From the NCBI GenBank assembly GCA_963989385.1, contig OZ022512.1:29223899-29287898 (forward strand): DNA of 64,000 bases, written 5' to 3'. A program made the translations under genes and the position numbers. The stretch is from Ctena decussata. Taxonomy: Eukaryota; Mollusca; Bivalvia; Lucinida; Lucinidae. Shown here piece by piece: positions 27,701 through 37,481 of the stretch (position 1 is its first letter; each line of letters opens with the position of its first letter). The notes under the pieces are model-generated. The model saw nothing but the letters and a program-made list of their open reading frames with translations, did no database searches and was not told the origin of the DNA.

Positions 27701-29946
27701 CTCAGAGAAAGGGGCCACATACATTTATCTTTCAACTGCAACATGTAACCTGCTTTAGTATCTTTGTGAGTTCAATTTTTGCTGCCGCTTTTATTTTATA
27801 TTTTCAGGCATCTCAAACTACGGATATCTCAAAGAAAATTTGCTGGGACCAGGAAATTTACTTTGAGATATCAGTAGGTTGAAGGTACAGTATTCCCCCA
27901 AATAGTGTGAGTATTTTTTTCATTCCTTTGGGCATCGCTGGCAGACTTAGTTTGGTGGGAGGGGATGTTCAACTCCGGATACCTCAAACTACCGATATCT
28001 CAAAGAAAATTTGCTGGGACCAGGAAATTTACTTTGAGATATCAGTAGGTTGGAGATATCGAGAGTTGACTGTCTGTTGAAATAAATACAAGTGTAAGGT
28101 CAGATGGAACAGCAAACAGGGTAGACTCTATTGCAAAGTTTGAGTAATTTTGGCATAGTAGCTTGGGAGGGGTGGATGATGGGCCAAGCTGCTATGCCAG
28201 ACGTGCTCAAAAATGCAATAGCAAACAGTGTCAATTCAGATGCAAAAAATGTAGACTCAGAGAAAGGGGCCCCATACATTTATCTTTCAACTGCAACATG
28301 TCACCTGCTTTAGTATCTTTGTGAGTTCAATTTTTGCTGCCGCTTTTATTTTATATTTTCAGGCATCTCAAATTTACTTTGAGATATCAGTAGGTTGAAG
28401 GTACAGTATTCCCCCAAATAGTGTGAGTATTTTTTTCATTCCTTTGGGCATCGCTGGCAGACTTAGTTTGGTGGGAGGGGATGTTCAACTCCGGATACCT
28501 CAAACTACCGATATCTCAAAGAAAATTTGCTGGAACCAGAAAATTTACTCTGAGATATCAGTAGGTTGAAGGTACAGTATTCCCCCAATAGTGTGAGTAT
28601 TTTTTTCATTCCTTTGGGCATCGCTGGCAGACTTAGTTTGGTGGGAGAGAATGTTCAACTCCAGATATCTCAAACTACCGATATCTCAATGAAAATTTGC
28701 TGAAACCAGGAAATTTACTTCGAGATATCAGTAAGTTGGAGATATTGAGAGTTGACTGTTTGTCGAAATACAATACATGTTTAAGGTCATAAGGAACAGC
28801 AGGGTAAAGGTTAAGGGTCATATGGAACAGTAAACAGGGTAGACTGTGGCAAAGTTTGAGCATTCTGGCTAAGTTAGGTTGGTGGGGGATGTTCAACTTT
28901 GGAAATTTCAAACTACCGATATCTCAAAGAAAATTTACTGGGACAAGAAAATTGACTTTGAGATATCAGTAGTTTGGAGATATCGAGAGTTGACTGTCTG
29001 TTGAAATAAATACATGTGTAAGGTCAGATGGAACAGCAAACAGGGTAGACTCTATTGCAAAGTTTGTGTAATTCTGGCATAGTAGCTTGGGAGGGGTGGA
29101 TGATGGGCCAAGCTGCTATGCCAGACGTGCTCAAAAATGCAATAGCAAACAGTGTCAATTCAGATGCAAATAATGTAGACTCAGAGAAAGGGGCCACATA
29201 CATTTATCTTTCAACTGCAACATGTAACCTGCTTTAGTATCTTTGTGAGTTCAATTTTTGCTGCCGCTTTTATTTTATATTTTCAGGCATCTCAAACTAC
29301 CGATATCTCAAAGAAAATTTGCTGGGACCAGGAAATTTACTTTGAGATATCAGTAGGTTGAAGGTACAGTATTCCCCCCAAATAGTGTGAGTATTTTTTT
29401 CATTCCTTTGGGCATCGCTGGCAGACTTAGTTTGGTGGGAGGGGATGTTCAACTCCGGATACCTCAAACTACCGATATCTCAAAGAAAATTTGCTGGAAC
29501 CAGAAAATTTACTCTGAGATATCAGTAAGTTGGAGATATTGAGAGTTGACTGTTTGTCGGGATACAATACATGTTTAAGGTCATAAGGAACAGCAGGGTA
29601 AAGGTTAAGGGTCATATGGAACAGTAAGCAGGGTAGACTGTGGCAAAGTTTGAGCATTCTGGCATAGTTAGGTTGGTAGGGGGATATTCAACTTTGGATA
29701 TTTCAAACTACCGATATCTCAAAGAAAATTTACTGGGACCAGAAAATTGACTTTGAGTTATCAGTAGTTTGGAGATGTCGAGAGTTGACTGTCTGTTGAA
29801 ATAAATACATGTGTAAGGTCAGATGGAACAGCAAACAGGGTAGACTCTATTGCAAAGTTTGAGTAATTCTTGCATAGTAGCTTGGGAGGGGTGGATGATG
29901 GGCCAAGCTGCTATGCCAGACGTGCTCAAAAATGCAATAGCAAACA
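21780..29946 (+). repeat. Higher-order repeat B, copy 2 (8167 bp, ten monomers)
   Basis: Near-identical to 13614-21779. Reading by eye I found about ten differences, for example AATCTGC/AACCTGC at 14651/22817, ATATGG/ATATTG near 16000/24168, GGGATG/GGGATA near 16865/25031, TTACTTTGG/TTAGTTTGG near 17402/25568, one extra G near 25815, and GGTGGG/GCTGGG near 18996/27163. That is roughly 99.9 percent identity. A third copy starts at about 29947 but departs from the unit by about 30260. Confidence 0.9.
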
Positions 29947-31450
29947 GTTTCAATTCAGATGCAAATAATGTAGACTCAGAGAAAGGGGCCACATACATTT
30001 ATCTTTCAACTGCAACATGTCACCTGCTTTAGTATCTTTGTGAGTTCAATTTTTGCTGCCGCTTTTATTTTATATTTTCAGGCATCTCAAACTACGGATA
30101 TCTCAAAGAAAATTTGCTGGGACCAGGAAATTTACTTTGAGATATCAGTAGGTTGAAGGTACAGTATTCCCCCAAATAGTGTGAGTATTTTTTTCATTCC
30201 TTTGGGCAACGCTGGCAGACTTAGTTTGGTGGGAGGGGATGTTCAACTCCGGATACCTCAAACCACCGATATCTCAAAGAAAATTTGCTGGAACCAGGAA
30301 ATTTACTTCGAGATATCAGTAAGTTGGATTTATTGAGAGTTGACTGTTTGTCGAAATACAATACATGTTTAAGGTCATAAGGAACAGCAGGGTAAAGGTT
30401 AAGGGTCATATGGAACAGTAAACAGGGTAGACTGTGGCAAAGTTTGAGCATTCTGGCATAGTTAGGTTGGTGGGGGGATGTTCAACTTTGGATATTTCAA
30501 ACTACCGATATCTCAAAGAAAATTTCCTGGGACCAGAAAATTGACTTTGAGATATCAGTAGTTTGGAGATACCGAGAGTTGACTGTCTGTTGAAATAAAT
30601 ACATGTGTAAGGTCAGATGGAACAGCAAACAGGGTAGACTCTACTGCAAAGTTTGAGTAATTTTGGCATAGTAGCTTGGGAGGGGTGGATGATGGGCCAA
30701 GCTGCTATGCCAGACGTGCTCAAAAATGCAATAGCAAACAGTGTCAATTCAGGTGCAAATAATGTAGACTCAGAGAAAGGGGCCCCATACATTTATCTTT
30801 CAACTGCAACATGTAACCTGCTTTAGTATCTTTGTGAGTTCAATTTTTGCTGCCGCTTTTATTTTATATTTTCAGGCATCTCAAACTACGGATATCTCAA
30901 AGAAAATTTGCTGGGACCAGGAAATTTACTTTGAGATATCAGTAGGTTGAAGGTACAGTATTTCCCCGAATAGTGTGAGTATTTTCTTCATTCCTTTGGG
31001 CATCGCTGGCAGACTTAGTTTGGTGGGAGGGGATGTTCAACTCCGGATACCTCAAACTACCAATATCTCAAAGAAAATTTGCTGGAACCAGGAAATTTAC
31101 TTCGAGATATTAGTAAGTTTGAGATATTGAGAATGACTGTTTGTCGAGATACAATACATGTTTAAGGTCATAAGGAACAGCAGGGTAAAGGTTAAGGGTC
31201 ATATGGAACGGTAAGCAGGATAGACTGTGGCAAAGTTTGAGCATTCTGGCATAGTTAGGTTGGTAGGGGGATGTTCAATTTTGGATATTTCAAACTACCT
31301 TTTTCTCAAAGAAAATTTGCTGGGACCAGAAAATTGACTTTGAGATATCAGTAGTTTGGAGATATCTAGAGTTGACTGTCTGTTGAAATAAATACATGTG
31401 TAAGGTCAGATGGAACAGCAAACAGGGTATATTCTATGGCAAAGTTTGAG
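29947..31450 (+). repeat. Decaying right edge of the satellite array
   Basis: The final monomers carry more differences than internal ones: CAAACCACCG near 30262, TTTCCTGGG near 30524, TATTTCCCCGAA near 30960, CTACCAATATC near 31056, GAGAATGACTG at 31129, CTACCTTTTTCTC near 31297. The array then ends abruptly after GCAAAGTTTGAG at 31450, in the first bases of the next monomer, and is replaced by unrelated sequence. Confidence 0.9.
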
Positions 31451-31531
31451 GATGCCTTCGTTACATGTTTAATTTTCAGCTAAGCATAATATATGAAAAG
31501 CAGGTGATAACATTTTGACATTCTAGGAATA

Positions 31532-31610
31532 ACAGTCTTGAACACAAACCATAAATATTTGCATAGCCTATTAGGCTATGCAAATATTTATGGTTTGCGT
31601 TCAAGACTGT
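31532..31610. repeat. 79-bp near-perfect inverted repeat beside the satellite edge
   Basis: Two 39-bp arms (31532-31570 and 31572-31610) match at 38 of 39 positions around a single T; the only mismatch is A against G in GAACAC / GAACGC. The arm ends in GCATAGCCTA at the centre and starts ACAGTCTTG at the outside. It lies 81 bp beyond the last satellite base. It could be a minimal MITE or the trace of a replication or repair event. Confidence 0.92.
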
Positions 31611-32009
31611 TTTTGTTTGTTGTAAACTCTTATGTCCCTGTTGACGCCCTTAAACTGTGTCGGATTGATTGTTGATTCCCATCAAAATTATTATTTGTTT
31701 GTGCTTTTCCATGTTCTGTCTGCTGTGAATTCTCATTACTGGCGACTTCCATAGCGGAGGTTTTAGGCTGTTCTGTGTCATTTTCGTTCATGAGCAAATT
31801 AAAGTGATCGTCATAGTCTCTAGACTGGAGACTGTTGTTGTCCGTTTGATCGGTTTGCTTGTTTTGAAGATTTTGTGTGCAATATTTCATATGAAATTTG
31901 TTCTGGAGTCAGAAAGATTTTCATCTCTTTGCTTTTTTTTTTTGACGAGGCTTCAGCTGAAGGAAAGAAGACAAAGAAAAAAATTCAGCATTTAAGCTCA
32001 TCTGGGCCT
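31611..32009. other. Intergenic stretch without a supported gene
   Basis: The only open frame of note is on the minus strand (31890-31630, 86 codons), rich in Asn, Gln, Asp and Ser with no domain I recognise. A stop lies just upstream of its ATG, and no splice signals tie it to another exon. It could be a terminal exon of an unseen minus-strand gene, but chance is as likely. A T-run occurs near 31931-31942. Confidence 0.4.
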
Positions 32010-33080
32010 TATGGCTAATAGGTGAGCTTATAGTAAAGCAATGCATTTGACGTCCGTCCGTAAGTCTCAACATTTACAAACATCTTCTCTAAAACCACTG
32101 CACCGATTGAAGCCACATTTCATATGGAGCCTACCTGGGTCGAGGAAAAGATAGTTTGTTCGAGGGGTCTGGGTCACATGACCAAGATGGCCGCCACGCC
32201 AAAATATGGTAAAAACCCTTCAAAATCTCCTCCTTCAGAGCTTTGTATGTAGCATTGAGAACTCAAGCCCATTATAGTTTGTTCTACTGATGACCGTTGG
32301 TTTACCTTCACCTAATTTATGGCAAGGTTAACTTTGGTACGTTATGCTTTTATATGGGAAAATGCTTAAACAATGGATTTCTCAGAAACTATTGTAGTTT
32401 AAGATATAATATTTGGTAAATATTGTTAACTAAATGACACATGAAGATATTATGTCTCAGTCCAGAGGGCAATGTCATTCTTTGACATTTGTTAATGGTC
32501 GCTAAGATTTAGTCGCTTTTTAATATTTTCAAGCATCTTCTCCTCTGAAAACACTGGGCTGATTGAAGCCATATTTCATATGGAGCTTCCTTGGTCAGAG
32601 GAACGAAAGTTTGTTCGCGGGGTCTGGGTCACAAAACCAAGATGGCCGCCACGCCTATATATGGTAAAAAAGCCTGCAAAAATCTACTTTTCCAGAACCG
32701 AAACGCAAATGAGCTTGCTTGAAACTTTGTATGAAGCGTTGGGAACACAAGACCATTATAGTTTGTACAAATCATGACCATAAGTTGACCTTGACCTCAT
32801 TAATGACAAGGTCAACTTTGGTACGTTATGCTTTTTTGGGGGTGAAAATTGCTTAAACAGTAAATTTCTCAGAAACTACATTAAGTCTTAGGAATAATGT
32901 TTGGTATATATGGTTAACTATATGACTAGATGAAGATGTTTTGTTGCTTAAGGTCCTTTGTTCAAGGTCACCGAGATTCTATCGCCTGTCAACTTTTCAA
33001 ACGTATTCTTCTCTGGAATCACTGAGCCGACTGAAGCCATATTTCATACGGAGCTTTTCTGGCATGCCATCTCGACCTCT
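32010..33080. repeat. Dispersed-type repeat with ~455-465-bp internal period, 2.3 copies
   Basis: Three related blocks contain a degenerate CTGA(or CCGA)NTGAAGCCA(C/T)ATTTCATA(T/C)GGAGC motif near 32105, 32560 and 33030. The first two also share GGTCTGGGTCACA, AAGATGGCCGCCACGCC (near 32185 and 32638) and CAACTTTGGTACGTTATGC (near 32329 and 32812). The second copy contains TGACCTTGACCT and, inverted, ACAAGGTCA. It is flanked on the left by CGTCCGTCCGT. Noncoding; reading frames inside it are broken. Confidence 0.75.
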
Positions 33081-33328
33081 GTGTTATGTATAATATGTAG
33101 GCCTCCAGTTTATAAGGAGTATCTGATGACAGTTTAAGAGATAATTTATCCACGTGGTTAGATAAAATATATGATGTGACATCTCATTAGAATCGCCTCG
33201 GTGAGGTAATTCTAGTGATATTTCGCAACATATATTTCCAGGCAAAAAACAAAAGACATTTTCGAAAAGACTCATCAAATTGATCCCTAATTATGTCACA
33301 TACTTTCATCCCCTCTCTCCCACCCCAC

Positions 33329-33350
33329 CACACACACACACACACACACA
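33329..33350. repeat. (CA)11 microsatellite
   Basis: An uninterrupted CA dinucleotide run following a C-rich CCCACCCCACCA stretch. Confidence 0.95.
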
Positions 33351-33589
33351 TCTCGGCACCTCCCAGCCCCTCCAGTTATCCAGAGCCCGTCCAGTGCGTG
33401 GTGGTCTGGATCCGGGCCTGATTCAGCCCATTAATATGAAAAGTTCTGGAGACATCCTTTTACCTTTAAGTAAAGGGGAATCACTCTAATCAATAATCAA
33501 TAATTTAGCACATCCTCACAATAATCAGAACAATCAGTTTACCAAATACTAATAGCATACATTTCAGCTCTCTCGGTCAAATGGTTAAA

Positions 33590-33965
33590 AAATCATAAAA
33601 ATGCCAAAAATGGCAAATGACCATAACTTTGTCAGAAATAAGACAAACGAAATCCCAAAATCACATGCACATCTTCAGATCATGATGAAATATTCTGCAC
33701 AATTTCAAGTTGATCTGATAAAAGATGTGACAGGAGTTGCGGGGACAAGGTGTGAGTCAGCGACGGCCGTAACTCCATCAAAAATGGACGAAACAAAAAT
33801 CGAAAACCACATGCACATCTTCATATCATAAGAATACAATCTATAAAATTTCAAATCAATCCAATGAAGGTCGTTGGAGGAGTTGCAGGAGCAAGATTTC
33901 AGACGGACAGAAGGACGGACGCACACACGGACGGACGAGGGTCATTCCCTTAGTGCCCCTCCGAT
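33590..33965. repeat. Noncoding repeat with an internal duplication
   Basis: The block holds two diverged versions of one segment: ACATGCACATCTTCAGATCATGATGAA near 33665 and ACATGCACATCTTCATATCATAAGAA near 33810. Each is followed by AATTTCAA(G/A)T(T/C) and then GGAGTTGC. It ends in an ACGGACGGACG-type stretch and GCCCCTCCGATTACCTCGG. The layout (CGGACGGA tail, no intact frame) is that of an interspersed repeat. Confidence 0.65.
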
Positions 33966-34299
33966 TACCTCGGGTTAAAAATATCGGTCATGGCCTGCAG
34001 CTGCACTCAGTAGGTCTTTCCCAGACGTATCTACAGAGCAAGTTTGAAGACTAGCCCTTGCATGCGGTGAATATTTCATTCTATAATCCCAAAAATCTAG
34101 TTTCATTTGTAACAAGACGGATCTTCATTTTTGGGATTGTTTGGGAAGGGGTAAAAACGTCTTATTACCGAAGAAAAACGGCATAATCGCATCGAAAAGA
34201 GACTTTTCGTACTGCATTTATGACCTGCAGACAATCAGACTAGTCTGCGCACAGCAACCGTTTCGCCAGAGCCTGCGCACTTTGTCCTGACAACAACAT

Positions 34300-34530
34300 A
34301 ATTAACGGTGACTTTTAGAGTTGTAAGGACACCTCCATATTTTCCGCCATTTTTACAGAGGGGACCACCTTTTGTGACTTCCTCTTTGCTTCATGGCAGA
34401 TGAAGCCCTTTCAAAATTGGTTCTACAATTAAAGGATAGAATCTGCTCCGATGACAGCAAATTCTTTTCTTCACGAGTTGACCGCAGTTAAAAAACGAGG
34501 CAAAAAAAAAAGAAAATGGTAGAGTTGCCT
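34300..34530. repeat. Dispersed repeat (family also at ~48868-49060 and ~63715-63835)
   Basis: Shares TTCCGCCATTTTTAC, a GTGACTT(C/T)CTNTTTGCTTC stretch, GAAT(C/T)TGCTCC and GCAAATTCTTTTCT with the copy at 48868-49060. An inverted, more diverged copy lies near 63715-63835. Reading frames are broken by stops. Confidence 0.6.
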
Positions 34531-34576
34531 TCCCTTAAAGTGTACCCATTTTGGGAGTGATATGTTTTCAAACAGA

Positions 34577-34617
34577 TTTTCTTTCTTTTTTATTTTCTTT
34601 CTTTCTTTTTTCTCTTC
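34577..34617. repeat. Pyrimidine-rich CTTT tract
   Basis: An imperfect (CTTT)n run with longer T stretches on the plus strand. No gene is attached to it. Confidence 0.8.
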
Positions 34618-34698
34618 ATGATATTTTTTCTTACTGCAGGTTTCCCCGTTGATTTTATAGAGTACACTTCTGTAACTGTATAGGCTACTAACACAAAT

Positions 34699-34931
34699 GA
34701 GCCACGACACGAGAAAACCAACAAAGTGGCATGTGCGCCCAGCGAAGACTTAGATTGGGCGTCCGCCCAGTCTGATCAGAGTCTTTGCAGTGCGCTGAAA
34801 GGGTAGCTAAGGGTCTCTGCTACCTTTATGCCTACAGCGAAGACTCTGATCAGGCTAGGCGAATGCCCAGGCTGATCTGAGTATTCGCTGGGCGCACATG
34901 CCACTTTGTTGGTTTTATCGCGTCGCGGCTC
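34699..34931. mobile_element. 233-bp MITE with ~52-bp terminal inverted repeats and AAAT target duplication
   Basis: The left end (GAGCCACGACACGAGAAAAC...) and the reverse complement of the right end (GAGCCGCGACGCGATAAAAC...) agree at all but a few positions over about 52 bp, including CCAACAAAGTGGCATGTGCG. The flanks are AAAT on both sides (34695-34698 and 34932-34935), a clean target-site duplication. The interior has no open frame, so it is non-autonomous. A closely similar foldback family is, from memory, widespread in molluscs. Confidence 0.88.
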
Positions 34932-35159
34932 AAATAATAATGATAATACATTTTGTATAAATTTCTAAATTTCAGCGTCGCACTACATTTTCAACAAAGA
35001 AAAGCCGGTTATCCGATGCTGTGCTATTTTTGAAGTACTAGTTTTACAACAACATCCTGAAATTCTGCTGGGAAAAAGGGGGATGCCGGCCTTTTACGTT
35101 GTGTCAGTAATTCAACCAATTAAAACCCAAATAATTATATAACAGGAAGCATTAAAGTT

Positions 35160-35350
35160 TCAAATTGACATTTTAGCCCACTCTAATGATATACCTCCCA
35201 CTTACCATTCATAGAATACTGACTCCGGTTTAAAATTAATTACCCCTTTAAATGATATCTAAAAATTATTGACCCCCGGCCCTTACTTTTTTTCTTTTAA
35301 AGAATAGTGACCCAGGTCATAATTTAATGACCCCACCACCCACCCCTACC
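35160..35350. repeat. Degenerate TGACCCC-type repeat, left block
   Basis: Short irregular repeats of the form A(A/T)TGACCCC(N) separated by AT-rich stretches, e.g. ATTGACCCCCGG, AGTGACCCAGGTCATAATTTA and ATGACCCCACC. The complementary form appears at 36170-36360. Confidence 0.5.
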
Positions 35351-35382
35351 CCGGTCACAATATGAAGCAATAGTGTCTTTAT

Positions 35383-35666
35383 ATAGAGGATCTTACACAA
35401 GTGGTCATTTCATATGAAAATTATGAAACGAGCCTTTGGCGAGTTTCATAAATTTTATATGAAATGACCACGAGTGTAAAATTCTAATTATCATTTGACC
35501 CTTTAAAATGGGACTTTAACGCCTTCAAACTTAATATTGTTTCAATAAGAAAACGCACCGTTGACATGGCCGTTGTCAATGACGTTACATGTACGCACCA
35601 AAGTATTATTACACGTGTGGTCATACGAATTTCATGACACGACGTTAGCCACGTGATATGATAAAT
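35383..35666 (+). repeat. Dispersed ~285-bp element, copy 1 (inverted copy at 50549-50844)
   Basis: Starts ATAGAGGATCTTACACAAGTGG and contains its own inverted repeat: GTGGTCATTTCATATGAAA against TTTTATATGAAATGACCAC around a GAAACGAGCCTTTGGCGAGTTTC hairpin. It continues through CCCTTTAAAATGGGACTT, TTCAATAAGAAAACGCAC and CACGTGTGGTCATACGA. The whole run recurs in the opposite orientation at 50549-50844. No coding capacity. Confidence 0.82.
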
Positions 35667-36055
35667 ATGTTTATGACATACAGAATGTTGTTCTGATATT
35701 TTACAAATCTCGTATTTGTTGACGGATTTCAAAATAACTTGGCGCAAATGTCAAGACGTTGTGTTGCGCGCAAGACCTAGCAACATCAAGCTGACAGAGA
35801 TCATTCAAAGATAATGGTGTCTTGCTATATATTATTCTGGAAAACAGAGTGTCATGTCCGACCCTAGCTCGGGTTTTAAAATAACTGGAAACAAAATGCT
35901 AGCCATAACAAGACAGAACTGCCTATTGACAAGAAAAAAAGAAGAAAAAGAAACACGAATTTTCTATCATTTTTAAATGCTAACTTTGTTGAAATTTTTC
36001 AAAGGGTATCATACTGAAATACGAACCATTGATGCCTATGATATACTCGGGTGAC

Positions 36056-36058
<3 letters not shown>

Positions 36059-36101
<43 letters not shown>
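36059..36101. repeat. (TG)21 microsatellite
   Basis: An uninterrupted TG dinucleotide run ending TCGGTGGGGGTCG. Confidence 0.97.
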
Positions 36102-36102
<1 letters not shown>

Positions 36103-36169
36103 GGTGGGGGTCGTTTCTTCTCCTTCGCGGATCATCATCAAACTTCGCGTAAATGAGCCACTCGTAATA

Positions 36170-36360
36170 ATAATATCATGATTGGGATGACCGGGGGGTC
36201 ATTATTCTATTGGGGTCACAATGTTTCGCGAGGGGTCAGTTTACTTCTTTTGGTGGATTCATAATATTTTGACCGGAGGGTCATAAAATTATTACCGTGG
36301 AGTCACAGTTGTTTAAAGAATAATGACCGGGGGAGAGAGGGGGAGTCATAATTCTAAGTG
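36170..36360. repeat. Degenerate GGGGTCA-type repeat, right block
   Basis: Repeated GGGGTCA, ACCGGGGGGTCATTATT, ATTGGGGTCACAAT, AGGGGTCAGTTT and GACCGGAGGGTCATAAAA units at irregular spacing. These are complementary in sense to the TGACCCC units at 35160-35350, so the two blocks could be the inverted ends of one element about 1.2 kb long. Confidence 0.5.
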
Positions 36361-36369
36361 TGTGTGTGT

Positions 36370-36404
36370 GGGGGGGGGGGGGTGGAGGTGGGGGGGGGGG
36401 GGGG
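36370..36404. repeat. Two long G runs (13 and 15 G)
   Basis: G13, then TGGAGGT, then G15, preceded by (TG)n. Potential G-quadruplex and a likely place for sequencing or assembly error. Confidence 0.9.
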
Positions 36405-37150
36405 TAATTCTACTGCGTGACACCGGTCGCCTGTCTCTTTATATAACTTCAGTTGTTGTTTTTATTCTGTTCAGTATTATTTGTTCAGTTTAAATTATAC
36501 ATAGATGTTTACATTTAAAAGATCAGAATTAAAGTTTTATTTATTTATTTTTTTACTTTATTATTATCATTTATTTATTTATTTATTTTTTTGCGAACCA
36601 GTAAGCCCTTTGAGCGTTTTCTGTTTACGATTGTGCTAAATGAAACGAAGACAAAAATAAGTTTTTTAACTTGATCTTACGGAACTATTAAAGGTGGGTT
36701 GATTGTTTTTGTAACTGTTTGATCTGCCTTTCATTAACTTAAAATTTCATTTTTCTCCATTTTTTTCTATTTAACATCTGTGAAAATAATTTGGTTCGAG
36801 CAATAAATATTTTAATTGTGCAGTCAAACTGAGTGAAATTCATCTTTATTACGATATGTATTTTCAGTTTTTTTCAGTTTACACGGATATCAGGTTTTAA
36901 ATCTTCCTGAAAGCTGATAAAACGTCTTCAGGTTTTGCGTCTTCAGATTTCTACCATTTTGATTTTAATTAATTGTCGAAAAAAGTTTGGGAAGGCTGTT
37001 CCTTGTTGCCTTTCTCAAATCCTTTCTATTTTGCTCAATTAATTTCTTATATAAATTCTTCGACGCCGCTGCGAAAAAGCTCTTATTTTTATACTGGCAA
37101 CGATTTTGCATGCGTGCTTATGTACAAAATGTAACTTTGAATTTTGTAAC
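36405..37150. other. AT-rich stretch without a recognised feature
   Basis: Contains ATTT-rich runs (36536-36592) and no reading frame, RNA gene or repeat that I recognise. Confidence 0.5.
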
Positions 37151-37154
37151 CCTT

Positions 37155-37360
37155 TTAAGACTGTGAACCCATTTTGGGCACATATGCAAACAGTGCTGAC
37201 CCGGTTCAGACGCCGCAGAACACCGCGGAGTTTGATCGGACTCTACACGGTTTGCTTACACGAATTTCTATGCAAAATGCAATAAGCATATTTCTATGCA
37301 AAATGCATTTAAGCATAAAAACATTCACGAGAAACCCCTCAGACTCATCCAAATGATACA
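37155..37360 (+). repeat. Dispersed repeat giving a spurious peptide
   Basis: The plus-strand frame at 37174 reads GTYANSADPVQTPQNTAEF and later HGLLTRISMQN. I recall this peptide pattern as a recurrent false protein produced by a dispersed bivalve repeat. The frame is short and has no start context, so I annotate repeat DNA rather than a gene. Confidence 0.5.
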
Positions 37361-37481
37361 GACGGACAGGTCCACTGATCAATAAAAGGTGGTTAAACGG
37401 ACTGGTGATAAAGATTGCAACTATTACCGACACAGCGTAACAGTGGCCCCAACAGGAACAGTAAAAAATGAATAAGACGTA

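Larger units (their letters stand above)
1..31450 (+). repeat. Satellite DNA array, ~794-bp monomer, 38 head-to-tail copies
   Basis: A single uninterrupted tandem array that begins before the window. A landmark (TTGCAAAGT followed by the GGGAGGGGTGGATGATGGGC block) recurs at 581, 1348, 2142, 2936, 3703, 4497, 5289, 6083, 6850, 7644, 8436, 9399, 10191, 11154, 11949, 12726, 13517, 14480, 15274, 16237, 17031, 17823, 18617, 19409, 19964, 20888, 21683, 22646, 23440, 24403, 25197, 25990, 26784, 27576, 28131, 29055, 29850 and 30644. The commonest spacing is 792-795 bp; variants are 767, 777, 924, 963 and 555 bp. All copies have the same orientation. No other sequence is inserted anywhere. Copies carry few differences, so the array is young or strongly homogenised. 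A centromeric or heterochromatic location is possible but not shown by the sequence. Confidence 0.97.

Noticed and set aside
31630..31890. 86-codon minus-strand gene
   Set aside because: Low-complexity Asn/Gln/Ser composition, no domain, no flanking splice signals; kept only as a remark.
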